From assembly GCA_019241095.1 (NCBI GenBank), contig JAFAXJ010000493.1, positions 1 through 13,376 of the forward strand: a stretch of 13,376 nucleotides of DNA, written 5' to 3'. The notes under the pieces were generated by a model that did no database searches, had not been told where the DNA came from, and saw nothing but the letters and a program-made list of their open reading frames with translations. Positions 1 to 5,657 of the stretch are shown here, piece by piece (the first letter of the stretch is position 1; each line of letters starts with the position of its first letter). A program made the translations under genes and the position numbers. This DNA comes from Verrucomicrobiota bacterium (lineage in GTDB: Bacteria > Verrucomicrobiota > Verrucomicrobiia > Chthoniobacterales > JAFAMB01).

Positions 1-546
1 ACATACGCCGAAACGCGCTTTTCCCGCGCAATTCCGATCGAGATCGGAACGAAAGCGTGATCGCCGTCGCCATGCACTGATGGCGGCAGGCGCACGACCA
101 AAGAGCGCACGCCGCGCGGCACCATCGCGAGGGCTGTCTATTCCGAAACGCGCGGAATCGTGGCAGAACCGGACGAGGCATTGTATTCTCGGTTCCGAGG
201 TCTCCCGGCGCAAGAAGCGCAGTGCCAGAGGTAACGATCGAGGGACGGTCAGAACCCGCGAGCGCCGCGCCAAGCGCCTCTGATCGAATGTTTGTCTATC
301 TCGCAGTTATCCTTCAATTTCGAGAAGTCGTGAATGAAAGCCTTATGAATCACGCCCTCTGCCTTGGGCGGCTCCATGTGCAGGCTTTCCAAGTCTTCTA
401 AAGTCCCCCGATGAGCCTTGGCCTCGAGTGACCTGGTGCCTTCCTTCGAGCGCGACAGGCAAATGACCCGATGACCCGCTCCAAGTAGTTCCTGGAGAAC
501 GGCAGAGCCGACACATTCCTGCGGCGCCGGTGAGAAATGCCCTTAT
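1..546 (-). pseudogene. Decayed NAD-dependent epimerase/SDR, multiple lesions, 3' end off window
   Basis: Joining three minus-strand frames recovers a recognisable extended/atypical SDR. It begins RAFLTGAAG (Rossmann TGxxGxxG start), continues VGSAVLQELLGAGHRVICLS and GVIHKAFIHDFSK, then DRPSIVTSGTALLAPG, and near the window edge [19 protein letters not shown]. Lesions seen: the codon before RAFLTG is ATA (544-546), correctly spaced behind an AGGAGA ribosome site (552-557), where an ATG is expected; one extra base at 513-516; one extra base near 281; one base missing near 171-173; and an in-frame TAG at 138-140 where family members commonly have Gln. After the TAG the frame stays clean to base 1. 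The intact family binds NAD(P) and acts on small carbonyl or sugar-like substrates; no specific substrate can be named. It lies downstream of the TetR gene and the short gene, so it was probably part of the same locus. Most other genes here are intact, so true decay is likelier than poor sequence. Confidence 0.85.
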
Positions 547-602
547 TGAATTCTCCTCATGTAATTGCGGCAACAAAGCGAGCCCAGTAGCCCGAAACAA
601 AG

Positions 603-941
603 CTAGACCTGTGTGCATTGCAAAGAAAACGCCGAAGTCGGCTGCAAAGACGAAACAGGGTAAACGCGAGGAGGCATGAGCGTTTCGAATTCCTTCGTTT
701 TAACCTGGTGCAGATTCAGCCTGTCCAAACGCACCTCAACCAGATCGGGTAAAAGCAAATGCGGGAAGTCCGAGAGCTTCCAAGCGTTTATTTCTTCTTC
801 GTCCAGCACCCGTTGTACGAATGCGGGAATACCGGGGTAGACCCGTTCATAATTTTGCTGCAGCCGCTCTTTCAGGCGGCTGAGTGCCAGGGACACTGTC
901 TGGGGGATTACCATTTTGCACGTTTGCAGATCGGTTTTCAT
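603..941 (-). CDS. Conserved-looking short protein of unknown function (112 aa)
   Basis: The ATG at 941 sits behind an AAAGGAT ribosome site, and the frame is open for 112 codons. I do not recognise a named family. The protein is soluble, with no signal peptide or membrane helix. Residues about 14-40 look helical and charged (LSRLKERLQQNYERVYPG). An acidic helix around VLDEEEINAW follows, then a proline/leucine-rich stretch (FPHLLLPDLVEVRLDRL). The last 20 residues are low in character and could be a degraded or drifting tail, since a pseudogene begins only 57 bases downstream. It lies 54 bases after the TetR gene, with its own possible promoter overlapping a TetR-operator-like element, so it may be a TetR target. 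Evidence for being real: the ribosome site, the operator and plausible amino-acid composition. Evidence against: no family assignment. Confidence 0.6.
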   Translation of the reverse strand: MKTDLQTCKMVIPQTVSLALSRLKERLQQNYERVYPGIPAFVQRVLDEEEINAWKLSDFPHLLLPDLVEVRLDRLNLHQVKTKEFETLMPPRVYPVSSLQPTSAFSLQCTQV

Positions 942-957
942 TTTATCCTTTTTGTGA

Positions 958-987
958 ATTGTACTTGACTGGTCGACTATAGGTAAA
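958..987 (-). promoter_or_regulatory. Possible promoter of the 112-aa gene
   Basis: Read on the minus strand, TTTACC (987-982) and TACAAT (963-958) are separated by 18 bases and lie 16 bases before the ATG at 941. The spacer contains the TetR-operator-like element at 962-975, so a bound regulator would block polymerase. The predicted leader would be only about 10 bases, which is tight for the AAAGGAT ribosome site. Confidence 0.4.
962..975 (+). promoter_or_regulatory. TetR operator-like element, copy 2
   Basis: TACTTGACTGGTCG matches 13 of 14 bases of the element in front of the TetR gene (1635-1648, opposite strand). Both also have a GGTAAA nearby. The core GAC-TG-GTC is a near-palindrome of the kind TetR dimers bind. 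It sits between the TetR stop codon and the 112-aa gene. Confidence 0.5.
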
Positions 988-995
988 TAAAAAAT

Positions 996-1610
996 TTATG
1001 CCGCAGTAACGGAGATCTGTTTCACGCCCAAGACGTCCCAGGCCGTCTTTTTGAAATCGCGAACCAGCTCCAGATCGTTTTGAATTCGCGCCTGCGCAAG
1101 TGTGCCATGAAAACATGCGAACAGCGCCCGGGCTTTCGCCGCCGCATCCGGCGCGAAAATTAATCGTTGCGCGTGAGCGTCCCGAATCGCCGAGATGAAA
1201 TAATGCATTTTCGTGTCCAGAATGCTATCCACCGTATCGCGAACGACCTTATCTTGCGTGCTCACCTCGCTTCCAATACTCAGCAGCGGGCACCCCAGAA
1301 TAGAGCCGCACCACCTTTGGCGCTCTGCCAAGCTTTCATACACACAATCGAAATAACGCTCGAACCTTTCCAAGGGCGGCACGGTCGGCGAAAAAATGCC
1401 GTCCATTTGCAGTTTCTTCTTGGTCCAATCCGCTTGCACGGCGGCGGCCGTAAGTTCGGACTTAGATTTGAAGAAATAATAAAAACTGCCCTTCTTTACG
1501 CCTGAACGGTTGCAGATATCGTCCACCGACGTGCCGCTGTAGCTGTTCTGCCACATGAGATCGATCGCGGCATTCATCAGTCGCTCTCTAGCATCGCTTT
1601 TTCTTGGCAC
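996..1610 (-). CDS. TetR/AcrR-family transcriptional regulator
   Basis: A one-component repressor of about 204 residues. The N-terminal helix-turn-helix is clear: RLMNAAIDLMWQNSYSGTSV, then DDICNRSGVKKGSFYYFFKS, at about residues 11-52. The C-terminal ligand domain contains CGSILGCPLLSIGSEVS, a Gly-Cys-Pro segment followed by a Gly-x-Glu that I associate with the TetR_C_13-like/NemR-AcuR-like branch (from memory). The two cysteines there could be redox or electrophile sensors, which is inference. I chose the GTG at 1610 (protein starts MPRKSDARERL, typical of the family) because a GGA lies 8 bases upstream. The TTG at 1628 would overlap the likely -10 region and has a weak ribosome site. The same operator-like element occurs upstream of this gene and of its downstream neighbour, so autoregulation is likely. 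The frame is intact although the dehydrogenase downstream is destroyed. Confidence 0.9.
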   Translation of the reverse strand: MPRKSDARERLMNAAIDLMWQNSYSGTSVDDICNRSGVKKGSFYYFFKSKSELTAAAVQADWTKKKLQMDGIFSPTVPPLERFERYFDCVYESLAERQRWCGSILGCPLLSIGSEVSTQDKVVRDTVDSILDTKMHYFISAIRDAHAQRLIFAPDAAAKARALFACFHGTLAQARIQNDLELVRDFKKTAWDVLGVKQISVTAA

Positions 1611-1634
1611 ACCACGAAGGTCCGGCAAGTTTAC

Positions 1635-1648
1635 CGACTAGTCAAGTA
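1635..1648 (-). promoter_or_regulatory. TetR operator-like element, copy 1 (autoregulatory)
   Basis: On the minus strand TACTTGACTAGTCG contains the perfect 8-base palindrome GACTAGTC (1636-1643). It lies 25-38 bases before the GTG start at 1610. A possible -35 (TTGAAC, 1658-1653) and -10 (TAAACT, 1633-1628) flank it, though with a long 19-base spacer. A near copy lies at 962-975, and an 11-base exact match to the core lies at 3983-3993. Confidence 0.55.
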
Positions 1649-1913
1649 TTTTGTTCAAAGTTCTCGCATGACTTTTGCAAATGCCCGCATCTTCCGTCTT
1701 TGAAAGAATTTCGGCACCGATTCGCACGGAAGAATGATGCAGATCTTCTGTATTCCAGGGTCCTAGTTCTAAAGCTGAAGAGCAAGTCCCTTAACTCCGG
1801 ATGATCATCGGGCCAAGGCCAAGAAAAAAGTGGTATTTCCGATTTTTGAATGGAAAATCGTTAATGGTTGCCAATTTGACGCACTAGACCTTCTTATAAA
1901 ATTCCCAATTCTT

Positions 1914-1934
1914 ATCAGGTGGCATTTACCTGAT
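1914..1934. repeat. Inverted repeat upstream of gnd (7-base arms)
   Basis: ATCAGGT and ACCTGAT are perfect 7-base arms separated by GGCATTT. It could be an operator or a short RNA hairpin. It is not followed by a T run, so it is not a terminator. Confidence 0.4.
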
Positions 1935-2015
1935 GCGACCCAGAAAAGGGCGTTGATCTCCTTTCTTCGCGATTACAACCGACTAAAGTGCTGAGCTAGA
2001 GTGTTAGAGTCCGTC

Positions 2016-2031
2016 GGAACGCTCCCGTTCC
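2016..2031. repeat. Small GC-rich hairpin in the gnd leader
   Basis: GGAACG and CGTTCC flank the 4-base loop CTCC. A direct repeat GCTCCCG (2021-2027 and 2033-2039) overlaps it. It lies about 100 bases before the gnd start and could fold in the leader RNA. Its function is unknown. Confidence 0.35.
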
Positions 2032-2130
2032 TGCTCCCGATGCCGCTTGCGTCAGTTTCTTTCACATAAAATTCTGATGTCTGCCATTTGAACCTGTACC
2101 GCAAGCGAACTCAGCTGCTAAAGTCTTTCC

Positions 2131-3141
2131 ATGCAACTTGGAATGATCGGACTCGGAAGAATGGGGGCCAACATGGTTCGAAGGCTTTTAAAGGCAGGCC
2201 ATGAAGCTGTTGTCTTCGACATGTCTCCCAAATCGGTGGAGGAACTAGTGAAGGAAAAAGCCGTTGGATCGTCCTCTCAAGCAGATTTTGTTGGGAAGCT
2301 TGAGAAACCTCGAGCCATCTGGCTGATGGTGCCGGCCGGAGTCGTGGATAAGACGATTGAGGATTTAGTTCCTCACCTTGAGCCTGGCGACATTTTGATT
2401 GACGGAGGCAACTCTTATTACGTGGACGACATCCGGCGTGCCAAAGAACTCGCCAGTCGCAAAATTCATTACGTAGATGTGGGCACAAGCGGGGGGGTTT
2501 GGGGTTTGGAACGTGGATACTGCATGATGATCGGCGGTGAGAATGAGGTCGTGAAACACCTGGATCCGATCTTTGCCACCTTAGCGCCGGGAGTTGGAGA
2601 AATCGCGCCAACTCCGGGACGAGAAAAAGTCGGCGGCACCGCACCACAAGGTTATCTTCATTGCGGCGCAAACGGCGCCGGCCATTTTGTAAAAATGGTG
2701 CATAATGGAATTGAGTACGGGATCATGGCCGCCTACGCCGAGGGCATGGGCGTTCTGCGCAGTGCAAACATAGGTAAAAGTCACAACGTCGTCGATGCTG
2801 AAACAACTCCGTTACGTGATCCTGAGAGTTATCAATTTGACCTCAACCTCGTGGACATTGCGGAAGTCTGGCGCCGAGGTAGCGTGATCGCTTCATGGCT
2901 GCTCGATCTCACTGCCGTTGCGCTCCTTAAAGACCCACTTCTTTCGGGCTTTTCCGGTCGAGTCTCGGATTCGGGCGAAGGTCGATGGACAATCAAAGCG
3001 GCGATCGACGAGGGAGTACCTGTCCCGGTACTTACCACTGCACTTTATGAACGTTTCAGTTCGCGCGGCGATGCGGATTTCCAAGACAAACTGCTTTCAG
3101 CAATGCGCTTCGAGTTTGGTGGCCATCTAGAAAAAAAATGA
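2131..3141 (+). CDS. gnd: 6-phosphogluconate dehydrogenase, decarboxylating, short form
   Basis: Oxidises and decarboxylates 6-phosphogluconate to ribulose 5-phosphate in the cytoplasm (oxidative pentose phosphate pathway). At 336 residues it belongs to the short, probably tetrameric class rather than the ~470-residue dimeric class. The Rossmann loop GLGRMG is at residues 7-12. The conserved [21 protein letters not shown] block (about 116-136) and catalytic [13 protein letters not shown], with K188 and N192, are intact. The second beta strand ends VVFDMSP with Asp30 where NADP enzymes usually have an Asn-Arg pair, so NAD+ preference is likely (inference). The ATG at 2131 begins directly at the Rossmann strand, but no Shine-Dalgarno motif precedes it. 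It is the only plus-strand gene here. No glucose-6-phosphate dehydrogenase or lactonase gene is adjacent. It converges on the nitroreductase gene 50 bases away. Confidence 0.95.
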   Translation: MQLGMIGLGRMGANMVRRLLKAGHEAVVFDMSPKSVEELVKEKAVGSSSQADFVGKLEKPRAIWLMVPAGVVDKTIEDLVPHLEPGDILIDGGNSYYVDDIRRAKELASRKIHYVDVGTSGGVWGLERGYCMMIGGENEVVKHLDPIFATLAPGVGEIAPTPGREKVGGTAPQGYLHCGANGAGHFVKMVHNGIEYGIMAAYAEGMGVLRSANIGKSHNVVDAETTPLRDPESYQFDLNLVDIAEVWRRGSVIASWLLDLTAVALLKDPLLSGFSGRVSDSGEGRWTIKAAIDEGVPVPVLTTALYERFSSRGDADFQDKLLSAMRFEFGGHLEKK

Positions 3142-3150
3142 ATCTCTAAC

Positions 3151-3192
3151 AGTTAGGAGTCAGACTCGCCTGGCTCTTGCAGTTCGCTAACT
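3151..3192. terminator. Possible bidirectional hairpin between convergent genes
   Basis: AGTTAG (3151-3156) pairs with CTAACT (3187-3192). Inside, GAGTCAG (3157-3163) pairs with CTGGCTC (3170-3176, one G-U pair) around a 6-base loop. The placement between convergent gnd and nitroreductase genes suits a shared terminator. There is no T run immediately after the stem in either direction, so this is weak; the outer arm includes part of the nitroreductase stop codon. Confidence 0.3.
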
Positions 3193-3778
3193 ATGAGCGG
3201 AATGCTCCTTCAAATATCGACGCTGCCAAGGGCCTGCGGCCGTTCGGTGTCTCTCGCTCTTGAACTTCCGGTGGCAGATCCTCCTTCCTCCCTGGCCTAC
3301 CGATAGCCACCATCGCCTCGACCTGGAACTCGTCTGGAATCTGCAAAACAGTTTTGGCCTTATCGTAATCAAAACCCTGCATGCCATGAGTAACCAAGCC
3401 AGACTGGCTCGCTTGCAACGCCAGACTTCCCCAGGCAGCGCCTGCATCGAAGGAATGAGTAATACTGGGCTTGCTGTTATGATCGAAAGTTTTTTTTGAC
3501 ACGATCAGCACGAGTACAGCAGCATTTTTCGCCCATATCTTATTGGCATCGACCAAGAGATCAAGAAAGGCAGGCCATTCCGGAGTGTCTCGATGAGCGT
3601 ACAGGAAACGCCATGGCTGGTTATTGTAAGAAGAAGGAGCCCAACGAGCTGCCTCAAACAGTGTTAACAATTCTTCCTGGCTGATCGAGTCTCCAGACAT
3701 TGCTCTTGGTGACCACCGATCGAGAAAAATCTTCTCTACAGGATGATCGGCTTGCCGTTTCTCGCTACCTTTTTCCAT
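3191..3778 (-). CDS. Nitroreductase-family FMN oxidoreductase
   Basis: A 195-residue cytoplasmic flavoprotein of the nitroreductase fold, usually a homodimer using NAD(P)H to reduce nitro groups, quinones or related electrophiles. FMN-contact signatures are present: RWSPRAMSGD (residues 21-30) and EAARWAPSSYNNQPWRF (42-58). The central GAAWGSLALQASQSGL (113-128) and the late VAIGRPG (157-163) are also typical. The length is normal for a compact family member. The ATG at 3778 is preceded by AGGA at a good distance. The physiological substrate cannot be read from sequence. A match to the TetR-operator core lies about 205 bases upstream (3983-3993). Electrophile-reducing enzymes are typical targets of NemR-like TetR repressors, so co-regulation with the regulator at 996-1610 is plausible but unproven. 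Confidence 0.92.
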   Translation of the reverse strand: MEKGSEKRQADHPVEKIFLDRWSPRAMSGDSISQEELLTLFEAARWAPSSYNNQPWRFLYAHRDTPEWPAFLDLLVDANKIWAKNAAVLVLIVSKKTFDHNSKPSITHSFDAGAAWGSLALQASQSGLVTHGMQGFDYDKAKTVLQIPDEFQVEAMVAIGRPGRKEDLPPEVQERETPNGRRPLAASIFEGAFRS

Positions 3779-3982
3779 TATTTCTGTCCTTGGTGTATTC
3801 AGTTAACATATAACGCTCGCATCACACAATTCCTAACCTGTTCAGATCAACCGGCGGATAATAGGGTAATCTGACTGACGACTGGAGAGCAAGCACCACT
3901 GGAGTTACCGAATTGCTTCCGCACCGAATGATGCTTGGAAGAGCCATTTCACAGGTACTACTAAATTCTTTTCTTCGATGAT

Positions 3983-3993
3983 ACTAGTCAAGT
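3983..3993 (-). promoter_or_regulatory. Third match to the TetR-operator core
   Basis: ACTTGACTAGT on the minus strand is an 11-base exact match to the TetR upstream element, overlapping the last base of the receiver stop codon. It also reads as a possible -35 (TTGACT) with GAATTT 17 bases downstream, pointing toward the nitroreductase gene. It may be chance. Confidence 0.3.
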
Positions 3994-4424
3994 TAGTGTT
4001 TGTGAACTCTAACTAGCGCCAGAATTGTTGTGATTAGCTCCTCGGGGTCGATCGGTTTTGCTAAGTGAGCTTGGAAACCAGCTCGTTGGGTTGCTGCCCG
4101 ATCTTCGTCTCGAGCCGCAGTCAAACAAGCGATTGCTGGCACATGGCTTATCTCTGGTTCAAGCTGGCGAATACTCGTTAAAAGATCGTAGCCCTCCATA
4201 TAGGGCACGGCTAAGTCGCAAATCAAAACATCTGGATGAAAATCCGTGATTGCGATCAGCGCTTCTTTCCCTGAACTAACCACTTTGGCTTCAGCATTGC
4301 TGCTATCCAACATGACTTTCAAGAGTTCTCGCGAATCACCATTACGGTCCACCGCCAATACCGCAACATCTTTGAGCCTTGTGTCACAAGTCAGATCTGT
4401 TTTCTTTGAATTGGGATTTACCAC
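3993..4424 (-). CDS. Receiver domain split from the upstream histidine kinase
   Basis: A complete CheY-like receiver: VAVLAVDRN (first strand), the phosphoacceptor Asp in LICDLAVPYMEGYD, Thr in ACLTAARDED and Lys in LAKPIDPEEL. The usual first-strand acidic pair is Asp-Arg, so one metal-binding acid is missing. It is in the +1 frame relative to the kinase, whose TGA (4384-4386) lies just before this domain. No ATG and no good ribosome site sits in this frame. The nearest plausible start is GTG at 4424, inside the kinase 3' end, giving 143 residues with a 41-base overlap. In the hybrid kinases I know of this architecture, kinase and receiver are one chain, so a one-base insertion near 4390-4410 (for example in the AAAA run) is the simplest explanation. 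A separate coupled response-regulator gene is the alternative. Confidence 0.7.
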   Translation of the reverse strand: MVNPNSKKTDLTCDTRLKDVAVLAVDRNGDSRELLKVMLDSSNAEAKVVSSGKEALIAITDFHPDVLICDLAVPYMEGYDLLTSIRQLEPEISHVPAIACLTAARDEDRAATQRAGFQAHLAKPIDPEELITTILALVRVHKH

Positions 4425-5625
4425 GTCCGACGATCGGCTCGAATTTGGCTGAGATTGTCGGTAGCTCGACTTTGATTGTGGTACCGTGGCCGAGCCCTGC
4501 GCTCTCAGCGCTAATAGACCCGCCGTGCAATTCGACAAGGTGTTCGCAAATAGCCAGTCCCAAGCCCAAACCACCGCCTTCTCCGTAGTTCACTTTATCC
4601 TGTGAAAATCGCTTGAAAATATGTGGGAGAAACTCGCGTGACACTCCTCTGCCGCTGTCTTTTACCACAATAACGGCTGTTGCTGGTGCCTTGCTTAGCT
4701 CGACCGTTACTACGCCTCCGGAAGGTGTGAATTTCAATGCATTACTCAGAAGATTACCTAAAACCTGGTCTAACTTTGCCTCATCGCCCCAAACGCTGAA
4801 GTTTCCTGCTTTAGTAGTCGTAACTGCACTGGTTAACGAAATGCCATTCAGCGCAGCTTGTACTCGAAAGGTTTCAACACTTGCCTTGATGACTCGTTGC
4901 AAGTCGATTTCTTTGAACTCCATTGTCAGAGTTCCCGCATTGATTTTAGCCGTATCAAGAAGGTCTGAAATCAGACCAATCAATGCATTGGTGTTTCGTT
5001 GCACAACTTCGAGTCCTTGCTTGATTACGGCTTCATCTTTGCGCTCATTCTTCATCAGGTAAGTCCATCCGGAAATGGCGTTTAATGGAGTGCGAAGCTC
5101 GTGAGAAAGAGTCGCCAAAAACTGATCCTTCGCACGATTAGCAGTTTCTGCCTCTAGCCGTGCACGTAGCAGTTCGATGCCAGCACGATGCTGCGATTGC
5201 AAGAGATCTCGGAGCTTATATTGGCGCTCGCGCGAGCCTAGCGCGACGCGCAGCGCAGCAATCAACGTCGACGGTCGCACGGGCCGCTCCAAGATGATTG
5301 GTGCACCACGACTACTTAGTACTCGGGAGCGTTTCCACGTGGCTGCCGTAGGCTGGCCGGGGTGAGTTAGAAACACGACCGGCAGCTCCGACCATGGCTC
5401 TTGATGTTCAATCCAATCAGTCAGATTGGAACATTCTTTCGGCGACACTAAAGCTTCCTCAGTTAGTACCAAAGCCCAGATGGAATCACCTTCCATTCGC
5501 AGCAGGTCGCAAACGTGGCTTATGTTCTGGCACGGCTTAGCAGAAATTCCGGCGTTTTGAAGCACTTTAATTGCCCCAGCCGCATCGTTTCCGACCGGTG
5601 CTAGGACAAGGACGGAGTGAGACAT
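4384..5625 (-). CDS. Histidine kinase with N-terminal receiver-like domain
   Basis: A soluble 413-residue sensor kinase, the partner of the adjacent KaiC-like ATPase. Residues 1-130 are a receiver-like fold (SVLVLAPVGNDAAGAIKVLQ, later PVVFLTHPG and ILERPVRPSTLIAALR) with no clear phosphoacceptor Asp, so a pseudo-receiver input. A coiled coil (about 135-168) leads to the HisKA domain, FLATLSHELRTPLNAISGW, with H175. The HATPase_c domain has the N box (NLLSNALKFT, N295), DSGRGV, FKRFSQ and GGLGLGLAI. No membrane segments are seen. The ATG at 5625 follows AAAGG. It starts 32 bases after the KaiC-like stop codon, so the two are co-transcribed. The chain ends after a short linker where this family normally continues into a C-terminal receiver; that receiver is present in the +1 frame at 3993-4424. 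Phosphorelay output may therefore be broken or run through a separate protein. Confidence 0.9.
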   Translation of the reverse strand: MSHSVLVLAPVGNDAAGAIKVLQNAGISAKPCQNISHVCDLLRMEGDSIWALVLTEEALVSPKECSNLTDWIEHQEPWSELPVVFLTHPGQPTAATWKRSRVLSSRGAPIILERPVRPSTLIAALRVALGSRERQYKLRDLLQSQHRAGIELLRARLEAETANRAKDQFLATLSHELRTPLNAISGWTYLMKNERKDEAVIKQGLEVVQRNTNALIGLISDLLDTAKINAGTLTMEFKEIDLQRVIKASVETFRVQAALNGISLTSAVTTTKAGNFSVWGDEAKLDQVLGNLLSNALKFTPSGGVVTVELSKAPATAVIVVKDSGRGVSREFLPHIFKRFSQDKVNYGEGGGLGLGLAICEHLVELHGGSISAESAGLGHGTTIKVELPTISAKFEPIVGRGKSQFKENRSDL

Positions 5626-5657
5626 CGGTCGCCTTTAGTTGCAACAGCTTGCCGCTC

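Larger units (their letters stand above)
1659..2130. other. Non-coding stretch upstream of gnd
   Basis: I find no gene-like frame here in either direction; short open frames lack ribosome sites and recognisable composition. It contains two small inverted repeats (1914-1934 and 2016-2031) and AT-rich patches at 1893-1903 and 2064-2072 that could be -10 elements. None has a well-spaced -35: TTGACG at 1876 is 15 bases from TAAAAT at 1897. It probably holds the gnd promoter and leader. Confidence 0.5.

Noticed and set aside
80..283. 67-codon plus-strand open frame
   Set aside because: Arg/Ala-rich antisense shadow of the SDR pseudogene, with no ribosome site.
343..618. 91-codon minus-strand open frame
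   Set aside because: Only its RAFLTGAAG part is meaningful; after 513-516 it is out of frame with the SDR. It is a by-product of the frameshifted pseudogene.
2111..2671. 186-codon minus-strand frame antisense to gnd
   Set aside because: The clear gnd protein occupies the other strand; this frame has Arg/Cys/Pro-rich, non-family composition.
4383..4389. Programmed +1 frameshift at TTG TGA C, like the release factor 2 gene
   Set aside because: UGA-C is the right weak stop context, but the P-site codon would re-pair poorly and no upstream Shine-Dalgarno stimulator is seen. A simple indel or split gene fits better.
4613..5062. 149-codon plus-strand frame
   Set aside because: Antisense to the HATPase_c domain of the kinase.
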